Assembly (NCBI GenBank): GCA_012729315.1
Contig: JAAYDI010000065.1
Coordinates: 62,001 to 126,000 of the forward strand
DNA: 64,000 nt
Reading direction: 5' to 3'
Origin: Planctomycetaceae bacterium
Lineage (GTDB): Bacteria; Planctomycetota; Planctomycetia; Pirellulales; Pirellulaceae
The notes beneath the pieces were generated by a model. It was not told the origin of the DNA, searched no databases, and saw only the letters and a list, made by a program, of their open reading frames with translations. A program made the position numbers and the translations under genes. Below are positions 34,886 through 44,038 of the stretch, in pieces. Each line of letters begins with the position of its first letter. Position 1 is the first letter of the stretch.

Positions 34886-36466
34886 TCAACGCGCCAGTTC
34901 GGTAAACCGCGATTCCCGCACCACGGTAACTTTGATCTCGCCGGGATACGTCAACCGTTCCTCAAATGCCTTGGCAATGTCGCGACAGATCTTGGCGGCC
35001 TTGGCGTCGTCCGTCTGTTTGGCGCTGGCGATCACGCGCAGCTCGCGCCCCGCCTGGATTGCAAACGCCTGTTCCACACCTGGGAACCCGCTGGCAATCG
35101 ATTCCAGCTCCTCCATCCGCTTGATGTACCGCTCCAGCGACTCGCGCCGCGCGCCAGGCCGCGATGCGCTGCAGGCGTCGGCGGTGGCCACCAGCATCGT
35201 GTAGGGGAATTCGGTCAGGATCTCGTCGTGGTGGCCCAGCGCGGCGTGCACCACCTCGGGACCCTCTCCGTGCCGTTTGAGCAGGTCGGCCCCGATCTTC
35301 GGGTGCCCCCCTTCCAACTCGTGGTCGGCCGCTTTGCCGATGTCGTGCAGCAGCCCGCAGCGGCGTCCGATGTCACCGTCGAGCCCGATCATCTCGGCCA
35401 GCATGCCGGTAATGAAGGCCACTTCCACGCTGTGCCGCAGGACGTTCTGGCTGTAGCTGGTGCGGAAATGCATCCGGCCCAGCATGTACACCAGCCGCTC
35501 GTGCAGGCCGTGGATGTTCACCTCCTGGACCGCCTCTTCCCCTTTGCGGCGGATAAACAGCTCGATCTCCTTGGCTGTCTCCGCCACAATTTCCTCGATC
35601 CGGGAGGGGTGAATGCGCCCGTCGGCGATCAGCTTGTCGAGCGACTGGCGGGCCACCTCGCGGCGCACCGGATCGAAGCCGCTGACGATCACCACGCCGG
35701 GGGTATCGTCGATGATCACGTCCACGCCGGTCGCCTTCTCGAACGCCCGGATGTTGCGCCCCTCGCGGCCGATGATCCGCCCCTTCATCTCGTCGTTGGG
35801 GATGTCGATCGAGCTGGTTGTGCTCTCCGCCGTGTGTACGGCCGCGTAACGATGCAGGGCGGTCAACAGCATGTCGCGGGAGATCGCATCGCACTGCTCG
35901 GCAATCTGCTTCTCGTGCCGGAGGATGATCTGCCCCGTCTCCTGAGTCAGCTCCGCGTCGAGCATCGACAGCAGCCGGTGCTCCGCCTCCTCTCGCCCCA
36001 GGCCGCTCAGATCGTGCAGTGTCTGACGCTGCATGTCGAGCAGCTTGGACAGCTCGTCGTTGCGGCGATTCGCGTCGTCCAGCCGCTCCGTCAGCCGCCG
36101 CTGTGTGCTCTCCACGATCCGTTCCTGCTTGCGCAGGTCGTCGGTCTGCTGTTCCAGCGTCTCGGTCCGCTTGTCCAGCAACCGCTCCCGTTCCCGCAAC
36201 TCGTCGCGGATCTTGCCCAGCTCCTCCTCCGCCTTGGCTTTCTGCTGCAAGGCCCGCTCTTTGATCTCCAGCTCCGCTTCGCGCCGGCGATTGCTTGCCT
36301 CCCGCTCCGCTCGTTCGAGTATCTGTCGCGCTTCGGTCTCGGCGTCTTTCTTGCGCAGACGGTCCAGCAGTTTCACGACCGTGAACGTCAACGCCGCCGC
36401 GATCACGGCACTGACAATCACGCCGATCGTCACCTGGTCAATGGCCGCTATGATGGGACTCACCAC
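34886..36466 (-). CDS. rny: Ribonuclease Y
   Basis: GGGGAG lies seven bases before a GTG at 36466 (a second GTG follows at 36463), giving about 526 residues. Order: N-terminal transmembrane helix, a long coiled coil to about residue 200, a KH domain ([20 protein letters not shown]), and an HD domain ([28 protein letters not shown]). RNase Y is the membrane-tethered endonuclease that starts mRNA decay in many bacteria. Its operon partner ymdB follows. An in-frame ATG at 36550 would add residues without conservation and is not preferred. Confidence 0.95.
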   Translation of the reverse strand: MVSPIIAAIDQVTIGVIVSAVIAAALTFTVVKLLDRLRKKDAETEARQILERAEREASNRRREAELEIKERALQQKAKAEEELGKIRDELRERERLLDKRTETLEQQTDDLRKQERIVESTQRRLTERLDDANRRNDELSKLLDMQRQTLHDLSGLGREEAEHRLLSMLDAELTQETGQIILRHEKQIAEQCDAISRDMLLTALHRYAAVHTAESTTSSIDIPNDEMKGRIIGREGRNIRAFEKATGVDVIIDDTPGVVIVSGFDPVRREVARQSLDKLIADGRIHPSRIEEIVAETAKEIELFIRRKGEEAVQEVNIHGLHERLVYMLGRMHFRTSYSQNVLRHSVEVAFITGMLAEMIGLDGDIGRRCGLLHDIGKAADHELEGGHPKIGADLLKRHGEGPEVVHAALGHHDEILTEFPYTMLVATADACSASRPGARRESLERYIKRMEELESIASGFPGVEQAFAIQAGRELRVIASAKQTDDAKAAKICRDIAKAFEERLTYPGEIKVTVVRESRFTELAR

Positions 36467-36759
36467 GTTCCGCTCCCCTATCGGGATCAGCGTGGCACAC
36501 CGCCCCCAGTCGTGACCGGATCGTCCGTGCAGCATGCTGCAGCTCGGCACGCCTCACCCACGACCTTCACTCGAGGCGCAAGATCGGTGCACGGTGCGAT
36601 CCCGTGCGGTCGCCCGACGATGATGAAGCCAGCCCGGCGCGCAGACTCCCCCCCCGATCACAACAGCGGCGGACCACCCTCGGGCCCGTGACGCCTGCCC
36701 CGGCTGGCGGAAGATAGGTTTGCGCGTCGCCGATACTGTAGCGGCGAACGTATCGGGAG

Positions 36760-36771
36760 GTGAACGTTCAC
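36760..36771. promoter_or_regulatory. Perfect 12-bp palindrome, possible operator
   Basis: GTGAACGTTCAC is a perfect palindrome about 290 bp upstream of the rny start. It may bind a dimeric regulator; nothing identifies which. Confidence 0.3.
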
Positions 36772-37143
36772 AGGACCAGAACTGACAGATAACGGAGGAG
36801 GCGGGATCGGCAACTCATGACACCAGTGGGGAATTCGCGCGCGAGCTGGAGCCAGCTGCAGATCTCGCAGCTCACCCCCCTGAATGCCCACAAGATACCG
36901 CAAGATGAGCATCACGATGTACATGCAATGGCCTACTCGGTCTCGGAAGGTCTGGTCGCGATGACGCGTTCCGAACTTCGTTCATCAGCGATCGAATTGA
37001 ACCATCTTGCGCTCCGCTTCAGGCGTAGCGCCAACGCTTGTTCAATATGTTGTTGATTGAATTCAAGCACTGCCCTGCCGCTCAACGGCGCACACCGCTC
37101 GCAGCTTCTGGGGCAATTCGTCCTTTATGTTACCAGAGAATCG

Positions 37144-37183
37144 GCAGACTGCAACGGTTTTCGAAAACGTCTGCGCACGTTTT
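37144..37183. repeat. Nested palindrome cluster upstream of tilS
   Basis: GTTTTCGAAAAC (37157-37168) is a perfect 12-bp palindrome nested inside GCAGAC/GTCTGC (37144-37149 and 37169-37174). AAAACGT (37164-37170) also pairs with ACGTTTT (37177-37183), so two hairpins compete. It may be a terminator of upstream transcription (T run 37180-37184) or a control site. Confidence 0.6.
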
Positions 37184-37366
37184 TCCAGTCCCCAACCCCC
37201 TTCCGCCGTTGCAGTTGCGCCCAAGAACGCCCTGCAGACCCCCTAATTGCCAAATCTCCCGTAACTGCACTGGCCGACGCGAACTCGGACCAGGCAAACC
37301 CCCCTGCGCAGGCGGCCAACGGGCCGGAACGTAGACGGATGGTCAGTCCCAGGGGACGCTGGACGT

Positions 37367-38434
37367 ATGAACACATCCCCCCTGACTCAGCCGCAGCGCT
37401 CGTCTACATTGCCGACTATGGCGTCGGGGCACCCCTTTGAGCGGCGGATCGCCGCAGCCTGGCCTGTCAGCCAATGGCAGGATGTGACCGTGCTCGTGGC
37501 CGTCTCCGGCGGCCGCGACAGTGTGGCACTGTTGCGCGCTCTGGCACGCGTGCGGGACCCCTCCGCGGGGTCGCTGGTGGTGGCCCATTTCAACCACGGC
37601 TGGCGTGGCGCAGAGTCCGACGGTGACGAAGTGTTCGTGCAGCGTCTGAGCGATGCGCTGCAGTTGCCGTGCGAAGTGGGTCGTGCTCCGACAGGTCTGG
37701 CAGCCGTTCACACGGGACTGGAAGTTACTGCGCGGCAGCTGCGGTACCAGTTCCTGCGGGCGACCGCCGATCGCCTGGGGGCGCGGTATGTCGCGACCGC
37801 GCACACGGCCGATGACCAGGTCGAAACGATCCTCCACCGCATCGTCCGTGGAACCGGCTTGCGGGGGCTCGCCGGCATCCCGCGCATCCGCCCATTGAGC
37901 CCCCTGACGACCCTGGTCCGGCCGATGCTGCATATCCATCGTCCGGAGCTGCAGGCGTATCTGGACGATCTGCAGCAGGTGTTTCGCGAAGACTCGTCCA
38001 ACGCCGCCACACACCATACCCGCAACCGCATCCGGCATCAGTTGCTGCCAACGCTCCGACGCGACTACAACCCGTGCGTGGAACAGGCGGTGCAGCGGCT
38101 GGGCGAGCTGGCGCATCAGGCTCAGCTGACAGTCGATGCGCTGGCCGATACGCTCCGCACGCAGTGCGTCAGCTATCCGCAGGCAAACCGTGTGCGGATC
38201 GACTGCGTTCCGCTGCGCAATCAATCACCCTATCTGGTCCGCGAGCTGTTGCACGCCGTGTGGTGCCAACTCCATTGGCCGAGACAGGACATGAGTGAGC
38301 GGAAGTGGCGCGAGTTATGCCGCCTGGTGCAACACCCCGACTCGACGCTGCGAAGATTCACCCTGCCGGGCAGGATCGAGGTCCACGCGTCGGGTGACGT
38401 GGTCGAGTGCGCGCGTCACGCGCCAGACGGGTAG
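37367..38434 (+). CDS. tilS: tRNA(Ile)-lysidine synthetase
   Basis: The 355-residue product carries the PP-loop VAVSGGRDSVAL (SGGRDS at 47-52 from the ATG at 37367), then HFNHGWRGAESDGDE, TAHTADDQVETILHRIVRGT, GLAGIPRIRP and a NRIRHQLLP segment. TilS adds lysine to C34 of tRNA-Ile(CAU) so it reads AUA. An ATG at 37418 (MASGHPFERR) is equally plausible because neither has a clear Shine-Dalgarno. The protein is shorter than E. coli TilS, lacking most of the C-terminal domains, which is common in other phyla. Confidence 0.92.
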   Translation: MNTSPLTQPQRSSTLPTMASGHPFERRIAAAWPVSQWQDVTVLVAVSGGRDSVALLRALARVRDPSAGSLVVAHFNHGWRGAESDGDEVFVQRLSDALQLPCEVGRAPTGLAAVHTGLEVTARQLRYQFLRATADRLGARYVATAHTADDQVETILHRIVRGTGLRGLAGIPRIRPLSPLTTLVRPMLHIHRPELQAYLDDLQQVFREDSSNAATHHTRNRIRHQLLPTLRRDYNPCVEQAVQRLGELAHQAQLTVDALADTLRTQCVSYPQANRVRIDCVPLRNQSPYLVRELLHAVWCQLHWPRQDMSERKWRELCRLVQHPDSTLRRFTLPGRIEVHASGDVVECARHAPDG

Positions 38435-38548
38435 CGACGGACCCGTTCTGTTCCGTGTGGCACTTGTTGGCCGTGCGACGTGGCACTCGTCCGGTCTGTT
38501 CCGGTTCCGGGCGGGCGCAGCTGTTGGGCTCGCCGGTCCGCTCTTTCT

Positions 38549-38572
38549 GCACGGCTAACAAGTAAGCCGTGC
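38549..38572 (+). terminator. Hairpin after tilS
   Basis: GCACGGCT (38549-38556) pairs with AGCCGTGC (38565-38572) over an 8-nt loop, AACAAGTA. No T tract follows. It lies 115 bp after the tilS stop. The rest of the 312-bp spacer is the 38-bp repeat copy B and a promoter; no gene. Confidence 0.4.
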
Positions 38573-38591
38573 TACACGGTCGCATTCCCGC

Positions 38592-38629
38592 ATTCCTGAA
38601 TTTCCCTGGTCGCTCTCCCGAGAAAGTGC
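38592..38629 (+). repeat. Dispersed 38-bp element, copy B
   Basis: ATTCCTGAATTTCCCTG followed by GTCGCTCTCCCGAGAAAGTGC, matching copy A (33143-33180) except at two bases. It ends 43 bp before the next promoter. Confidence 0.85.
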
Positions 38630-38672
38630 ATTCGTGTACGTGCGCCCGTGCGCCTGCTAGCACAAATCAGTG

Positions 38673-38702
38673 TTGACGCCTGCCGTGCGCTCCGCCTACC
38701 AT
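38673..38702 (+). promoter_or_regulatory. Promoter of the GT39-like gene
   Basis: TTGACG (38673-38678) and TACCAT (38697-38702) with an 18-bp spacer; transcription from about 38708, some 38 nt before the ATG at 38747. Confidence 0.5.
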
Positions 38703-38746
38703 GCCACGTTCGATGAAGATGGCAGTAATGGTAATGTGGGAATGGT

Positions 38747-40039
38747 ATGTCGGGCTCCACACGCCGCTGGATCGCGTTCACCATTCTGATGGTCGCGCTG
38801 GCCCTCCGGGGGCTCGGGGCGACGTGGTGGCAGCAGCATCTCGGGGGCGCCCGGGTGTTTGGGTTTCCGGACAGTCACAGCTACTGGGACTTGGGCCAGC
38901 GGATCGCCGCTGGCGCCGCGTACGAGTACGGCGGTCCGGACTTTCGCATCTTTCGCGCGCCGGGCTACCCGCTGTTATTAGGCGGCCTGTTCGCCCTGGT
39001 GGGGGACGATCCGCCGGTGTTATGGGCGCGGCTGGTGGGTGCGGTGTTGGGGACCTTGACGGTTCTCGGTGTGATCTGGCTGGGGAGCACGGTGTTTGAC
39101 CGCGACACGGGCCTGGTGGCGGGCGGTCTGGCGGCCGTCTATCCGGGTGCCGTGGGGCTGAGCATTTTCGTGTTGGCCGAGGCGTTATTCTGTCCCTTGC
39201 TGCTGGTGCAGTTAGCCAGCTGGGTGGCGGCGTGGCGCGCGGCGGGTCGCGGCGCTGAAACGGGCTGGGCGGTACTTGCCGGGGGCGCGGCCGGGCTGGC
39301 CGTGTTGACGCGTCCGAGCTGGTGGTTGTTCGCGCCCTTCGTGCTGGGATGTCTGGTGGTGGGAAGCCGCGACCGCTGGCGTCATCTGCGGATTGGTGGC
39401 TGGATGATCGTGGCGTGCAGCGTGGTGATGAGTCCCTGGTGGGTGCGGAATTACCAGGTGGCCGGCCGCTTCGTGCCGACGACGCTGCAGGTGGGAGCGA
39501 GTTTATACGACGGTTTGAATCCAGAGGCGACCGGCGCGAGCAACATGCCGTTTGCCGGGCCGTTCTTCCGGGCACAGAAAGAGGAGGACGCGGCGGCTGG
39601 CCGATCGCAGGATGGATTCGAGACGCGGCTGGATCGGCGGTTGCGGGACGCGGCTCTGGCGTGGGCACAGACGCATCCGGGGCAGGTGTGTCGGCTCGCC
39701 GGGCACAAGCTGCTGCGGATGTGGAACATCTGGCCGAACGCGGCCGATTTCGGCAGCTGGCCGATGAAGCTGCTGGTGGCCACCGGCTATGTGCCTGTCC
39801 TGCTGCTGGGCGCTGTGGGGTTCTGGATCTGGGGTCGGCGCGGCTGGCCGTACACGGTCTGTCTGTTCCCGGCCGTGTACTTGACCTGTTTGCACCTGGT
39901 GTTTGTCAGTTCGATTCGATACCGCGAGCCGGCGATGCTGGCGTGGATCGTGATGGCCGCCGCCGTGATCGTCCGTGTGGGGACATCCGCCGCGGCGCGC
40001 CGGACGGTGTCTGCTGATCCAGCCGGCGGACCGGCGTAG
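38747..40039 (+). CDS. Membrane glycosyltransferase, GT39/ArnT-like
   Basis: The 430-residue protein has about nine to eleven transmembrane helices. Early in the first extracytoplasmic loop it has GFPDSHSYWDLG, in which the Asp is where GT-C family enzymes keep a catalytic acid, and RAPGYPLLLGG, a segment shared with dolichyl-phosphate-mannose mannosyltransferase-like proteins. Such enzymes transfer a sugar from a polyprenyl-phosphate carrier to lipid or protein outside the inner membrane. The acceptor is unknown. It is followed 41 bp later by the AsmA-like gene, so the two may be one envelope unit. Confidence 0.8.
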   Translation: MSGSTRRWIAFTILMVALALRGLGATWWQQHLGGARVFGFPDSHSYWDLGQRIAAGAAYEYGGPDFRIFRAPGYPLLLGGLFALVGDDPPVLWARLVGAVLGTLTVLGVIWLGSTVFDRDTGLVAGGLAAVYPGAVGLSIFVLAEALFCPLLLVQLASWVAAWRAAGRGAETGWAVLAGGAAGLAVLTRPSWWLFAPFVLGCLVVGSRDRWRHLRIGGWMIVACSVVMSPWWVRNYQVAGRFVPTTLQVGASLYDGLNPEATGASNMPFAGPFFRAQKEEDAAAGRSQDGFETRLDRRLRDAALAWAQTHPGQVCRLAGHKLLRMWNIWPNAADFGSWPMKLLVATGYVPVLLLGAVGFWIWGRRGWPYTVCLFPAVYLTCLHLVFVSSIRYREPAMLAWIVMAAAVIVRVGTSAAARRTVSADPAGGPA

Positions 40040-40080
40040 TGGTGCGGGAATCGTGGGCCCCTGGAAAGGAATCCGGGCGG

Positions 40081-43000
40081 ATGGCACAGCAACGCGGACT
40101 GATCGCCCGACTGACCAGCTTCGTGCGCTGGTTGTTTCTGGCGTTGCTGGTCTGCGCCGCGGGGCTGGTGGTGGGGCGGCAGTTCCTGGCCGCGCAGTTG
40201 GACGAGCAGATTCGGCTGCAGGTTGAATCGCTGGTCGCCCAGCACTATCCCTATCTGGACGTGCATGTAGCCGGTGCGCGCCGTGTGGAAGGGACGGGCA
40301 TCGAGATCCGCGGGTTCTCGATCCGCGCCAAGGCAGGGGACGCGGCGCTGCGCCAATGGGTCTATGTGGACGAGATGCTCCTGACCTGTTCGACCGACCT
40401 GACGCAGCTGCTCGGGGGTGTGCCGCAGGTGCGACAGCTGACCCTGCGCCGGCTGAAGGTGCAGGCCACGTGCGACCAGGAGGGTCAGTGGAACCTGGCC
40501 ACGCTGCTTCCGCTGCCGGAACTCGGTGGTCCGGCGCCGCGCGTCATCGTCGAGGACTCGGCGGTCGATCTGAAAGACTTCTGCCGGCGTCCGGAAGCCG
40601 GCCTGGCGCTGCGCGAGATCAGCGCTCAACTGCAGGCGGAGACGTCGGCGGACGGGACCGTTCGTTGGCACCTTTCCGGTACGCTCCGGGGCGATCACTT
40701 CAAGCATGTTCGCATCCAGGGGCAGACCGATCCGGCCTGCACGGACTGGTCGCTGTGGGGCACCATCGATGGGCTGGAGATGACGCAGCGCATGCTCGAT
40801 GCGTTGCCGGCAGACGTGGCCGAACACGTGTCGTGTCTCACGGCGCTGCAGGCCCGCGCCCATTTCGAGTTCCGGCTGGGGTATCGCCGCGGCACACCGG
40901 AACCGCTGGACTTCCTCCTGCAGGGCCATCTGGCCGAAGGACGCGTCGACGACCCACGTGTCCCCCTGCCGTTGACCGACCTGGAAGCCGACGTGTTCTG
41001 GGACAACCGGCAACTGCGCATCGAGCAGGTGACGGCCCGCAGCGGCCCGACGACGCTGGCGCTGTCGTATCACTGTGACGGCGTCTTCACCGCCGCCCCG
41101 GTCTGGGCGCTCTCCGCCCGTGTCTCCCGGCTGACGCTTGACGAACGCATCTACCAGGCGCTGCCCGAGAGCCTGCAGGCGGAGTGGAACAAGTTCGCGC
41201 CGCGCGGCACGATCGACCTGGAGGGCACACTGTCCCTGGCCGACGGCTGCTTCCAGCCCGACTTCCACATCATCTGCCGCGACGTCTCGTTCAGCTACTA
41301 CCGATTCCCGCTGCGATTGCAGCAGGGACGCGGCACTTTGCAGGTCGCGGGCAACACGATCCGGATCCCCGAGTTCCTGGCGGTGGCCAACGGGCAGACC
41401 GTGCGTCTGGCAGCCGAGCTGCAGGATCCTGGTCCGCACGTGACCGGATGGCTGACCGTTGCTTCCGACGGCCCCCAGCCCTTGAACGACGAGTTCATTG
41501 CGGCCATGCCTCCGACCGGGCGGCGGATCATGCACACGCTGCATCCCGGCGGTGCGTTCACGATCGTCCAGGGACGTCTCGAGCGGCAGGCCCCGGACCA
41601 ACCGACAGACGTGAGCTGGGACGTGCAGCTGAACGATTGCACGCTGGAATACGAGCGGTTTCCCTACGCGATTCAGAACATCACGGGGCGCGTGGTGATT
41701 GCCGGCCAGCGGTGGGAGTTCCGCGACCTGCGCGGGTTTCACGGGAGCAACTACCTCACCTGTGCCGGAGACTGGACGCCGGCGTCCGACGACCAGCCGG
41801 GTGGCGATCTGACGCTGCATTTCAAGAGCTGGGACGTGCCGCTGGACGACTCGCTGCGGGGCGCTATCGGCAAACTGAACCCGGGTGTCGAACGCTTGTG
41901 GGACAGCCTGCGGCCACGCGGTTCGGTCGATCACGTGATGCTCACCGTCCACCACAGTGCGAGCACCAACCAGACGCGATTGGACCTCCGCGGCGAGAAA
42001 TGGCCACCGACCCAGAACGTGCCGGGCCGCTCCATCAGCCTGCAGCCCACCTGGCTCCCCCTGCAACTGGATGACGTGACCGGGAGCCTGTCGTTCGCCG
42101 ACGGGCGGTTCCAGCTGTACAACGTCAGTGCCGACCGCAATGGCAGTCGAGTGGAACTGGCCGGCCACGGTCAGGCCACGCCCGACCAGCGGTGGGAAAT
42201 CACGCTCGAGCGACTGATCGCTGATCGGTTGGAAGTGGACCGCGATTTCATCGAGGCGATGCCGGAGGTGCTCCGGCCGGCGCTGCGACAACTCAAGTAC
42301 CGGGGTACGGTCAGCGTGAATGGAAACAGCTGGTTCGGCGGCGGTGCCACCCAGCCGCTGCTGGCCGGGTGGGACCTGCTGCTGGATCTCGAGGACGGTG
42401 CCCTGGAGAACGAACTGCGGCTGGAACACATTCACGGCGGCCTGCGACTGACAGGCCGGATGGATGCGCGCGGCATGCACAGCCGGGGAGAACTGGAAAT
42501 CGATTCGCTCATGACGCGGGGCGTCCAGTTCACGCAAGTGCGCGGTCCGTTCTGGCTGGATCCCCGCCAATTGACGCTTGGCTCCCAGGTGCTGCCGGCC
42601 CAGCCAGGCCAGGTGCCACGCCAGGTCACCGCCAAAGCCGTGGGAGGAGAGGTCGCGCTGGATGCCCAGGTGCTGCTCGACAACGAACTGCACTTCGGCG
42701 CCGATGTGTCGCTCTCCAATGGACAGGTCGTCGAACTGGCTCAGGCGATGTATCCCGGCGGCCACTCCATCACCGGCAAGGTCTTCGCCCTGGCACACCT
42801 GCAGGGAGCGAAGGCCGGACTCCACACGCTGCAGGGGCACGGCCAGGTGCGGCTCCGCGAAGCGGACATCTACGAATTGCCGCTCATGGCCCGCCTGCTG
42901 AGCGTGCTGAGCCTGCGCGACCCGGATGACAAAGCCTTCACCAGCAGTGACGTCGATTTCCGTATCAACGGTGAACAGATCTATCTCGATCGGATCGACT

Positions 43001-43284
43001 TCAGCGGTGATGTGCTGAGCCTGAAAGGAAAAGGATGGATGGACGTGAATCGGCGCGTCAACCTGGACTTCTACGCCCTGGTCGGTCGCGAAGAATTCCA
43101 GCTCCCACTCGTCAAGACGCTGCTGACCGAGGCGAGCAAAAACATACTGCAGATCCAGGTCGTGGGAACTGTTGACCAGCCACAGCTGATCCGCAAACCA
43201 CTCCCCGAACTGGACGATACGCTGCAGCGCATCTTCCCCGAGTCCGTGCCGCGTACCGCCAACCCGCAAACCCTGTGGAAATGA
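40081..43284 (+). CDS. AsmA/YhdP-like giant envelope protein
   Basis: The 1067-residue product has an N-terminal transmembrane helix (about 18-40) and a very long periplasmic region made of repeated beta-rich segments (for example VRQLTLRRLKVQA, LPLTDLEADVFWDN, DVDFRINGEQIYLDRIDFSG, VVGTVDQPQLI). The C-terminal strand pattern and the closing DUF3971/AsmA_2-type motif fit the AsmA-like family, now viewed as bridge proteins carrying lipids between the two membranes. The start at 40081 follows GGAAAGGA by 12 bp. No other subunit is next to it. Confidence 0.8.
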   Translation: MAQQRGLIARLTSFVRWLFLALLVCAAGLVVGRQFLAAQLDEQIRLQVESLVAQHYPYLDVHVAGARRVEGTGIEIRGFSIRAKAGDAALRQWVYVDEMLLTCSTDLTQLLGGVPQVRQLTLRRLKVQATCDQEGQWNLATLLPLPELGGPAPRVIVEDSAVDLKDFCRRPEAGLALREISAQLQAETSADGTVRWHLSGTLRGDHFKHVRIQGQTDPACTDWSLWGTIDGLEMTQRMLDALPADVAEHVSCLTALQARAHFEFRLGYRRGTPEPLDFLLQGHLAEGRVDDPRVPLPLTDLEADVFWDNRQLRIEQVTARSGPTTLALSYHCDGVFTAAPVWALSARVSRLTLDERIYQALPESLQAEWNKFAPRGTIDLEGTLSLADGCFQPDFHIICRDVSFSYYRFPLRLQQGRGTLQVAGNTIRIPEFLAVANGQTVRLAAELQDPGPHVTGWLTVASDGPQPLNDEFIAAMPPTGRRIMHTLHPGGAFTIVQGRLERQAPDQPTDVSWDVQLNDCTLEYERFPYAIQNITGRVVIAGQRWEFRDLRGFHGSNYLTCAGDWTPASDDQPGGDLTLHFKSWDVPLDDSLRGAIGKLNPGVERLWDSLRPRGSVDHVMLTVHHSASTNQTRLDLRGEKWPPTQNVPGRSISLQPTWLPLQLDDVTGSLSFADGRFQLYNVSADRNGSRVELAGHGQATPDQRWEITLERLIADRLEVDRDFIEAMPEVLRPALRQLKYRGTVSVNGNSWFGGGATQPLLAGWDLLLDLEDGALENELRLEHIHGGLRLTGRMDARGMHSRGELEIDSLMTRGVQFTQVRGPFWLDPRQLTLGSQVLPAQPGQVPRQVTAKAVGGEVALDAQVLLDNELHFGADVSLSNGQVVELAQAMYPGGHSITGKVFALAHLQGAKAGLHTLQGHGQVRLREADIYELPLMARLLSVLSLRDPDDKAFTSSDVDFRINGEQIYLDRIDFSGDVLSLKGKGWMDVNRRVNLDFYALVGREEFQLPLVKTLLTEASKNILQIQVVGTVDQPQLIRKPLPELDDTLQRIFPESVPRTANPQTLWK

Positions 43285-43515
43285 CGGATGACGAATGACG
43301 GAAGCACGAAGGAATGACGGATGACGAATGACCAGTGGCCGGGACGTGTGCGCTGCAGGACGCCATTGACGATGGTGGCTCTCCGGTCTGGCTCTTCACT
43401 GCACGTCTGCCATTTCCTCCCGCGCCATTCGTCATTTGCTATTCGTCATTCCTTCGTGCTTCCGTCATTCGTCATCCGTCATTCCTTCGTGCTTCCGTCA
43501 TTCGTCATCCGTCAT
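43281..43515. repeat. Perfect 51-bp inverted repeat built from heptamers
   Basis: The 51 bp at 43281-43331 are the exact reverse complement of 43465-43515, with 133 bp between. The arms consist of tandem ATGACG(G/A) words plus GAAGCACGAAGGA. The right side adds another partial copy (43442-43464), making a direct repeat of 33 bp (GTCATTCCTTCGTGCTTCC core). The left arm begins inside the stop codon of the AsmA-like gene; the right arm ends 19 bp before the next Shine-Dalgarno. No transposase or target duplication is seen. Confidence 0.95.
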
Positions 43516-43544
43516 TTCCCTCTGGCTTACTTCGGAGGTGCATG

Positions 43545-43880
43545 ATGAGCGTAGGCCCCATGGGTGTGGCTGGCAGTGCGGCCGGCTCGCCACTGGCTCA
43601 GAGTCAAGGATCGGACGTCAACCGTGTGCAGCAGGACACGGCCAGCCAGACGCGTCAATCCCAGGCGAGCCAGAAGGCGGAGCAGGCGTCGGGTGTGGGA
43701 CAAACGGAGCAGGACGAGCAGGCTTCCGATCGGGACGCCGACGGCCGCCGCCCTTGGGAGGTCGGGTCGCCACCGTCTGCCGATGCGTCGGCCGCGGATG
43801 AGGCGGCGGCCGAGACGCCGCCGGGACCGAGCAAAGATCCTTCCGGGCTGACCGGGAGCCAGCTTGACCTGCACGGCTAG
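43545..43880 (+). CDS. Small hydrophilic protein, unknown
   Basis: GGAGG (43534-43538) lies six bases before the ATG at 43545; an earlier ATG at 43542 is too close. The 111-residue product is rich in Ala, Gln, Ser, Asp and Glu with no hydrophobic core, so it is probably disordered and cytoplasmic. I see no family. Strong ribosome site and full-length open frame argue it is real. Codon use is not unusual. Confidence 0.6.
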   Translation: MSVGPMGVAGSAAGSPLAQSQGSDVNRVQQDTASQTRQSQASQKAEQASGVGQTEQDEQASDRDADGRRPWEVGSPPSADASAADEAAAETPPGPSKDPSGLTGSQLDLHG

Positions 43881-44038
43881 ACGCGGACGCCGGGCCGGGA
43901 CCGGCTCCGCGGCGCGCAGCGCAGAAACCGGCCGCACTGCCGCTGCACGGAAGGCGTCTGTCCTTTACAGTGGGACAGGCTGGAAGCCGATCCCACTTGA
44001 CTGGCCGGAAAGCCAACCTGACGACACGAGCGGCGGCC

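Larger units (their letters stand above)
36467..37366. other. 900-bp spacer upstream of rny and tilS, no gene seen
   Basis: Small open frames exist but none has a recognisable domain, codon bias or Shine-Dalgarno. The region holds a 12-bp palindrome GTGAACGTTCAC at 36760-36771, an inverted pair CCGATAC/GTATCGG at 36730-36736 and 36750-36756, and the palindrome cluster near 37144-37183. Base composition from about 36880 to 37200 is AT-richer than flanking genes. I saw no RNase P, tmRNA, SRP or 6S signature. Confidence 0.6.

Noticed and set aside
34634-36691. Plus-strand frame of 685 codons over ymdB/rny
   Set aside because: Minus-strand rny and ymdB are unmistakable; the plus frame has no motif.
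36658-36924. 88-residue minus-strand frame upstream of rny
   Set aside because: No Shine-Dalgarno, no domain, and it ends in proline/arginine-rich noise.
37057-37440. 127-codon plus frame before tilS
   Set aside because: No recognisable domain or ribosome site and it overlaps the tilS start in another frame.
39787-43269. Very long open frame antisense to the GT39 and AsmA-like genes (1160 codons)
   Set aside because: Same reason: no domain, composition of a shadow frame, and the plus-strand genes have clear signals and motifs.
43281-43515. CRISPR array
   Set aside because: Repeats are inverted and contiguous without unique spacers; no cas genes.
43281-43515. Insertion sequence
   Set aside because: The 133 bp between the arms hold no transposase or long frame, and no target duplication is visible.
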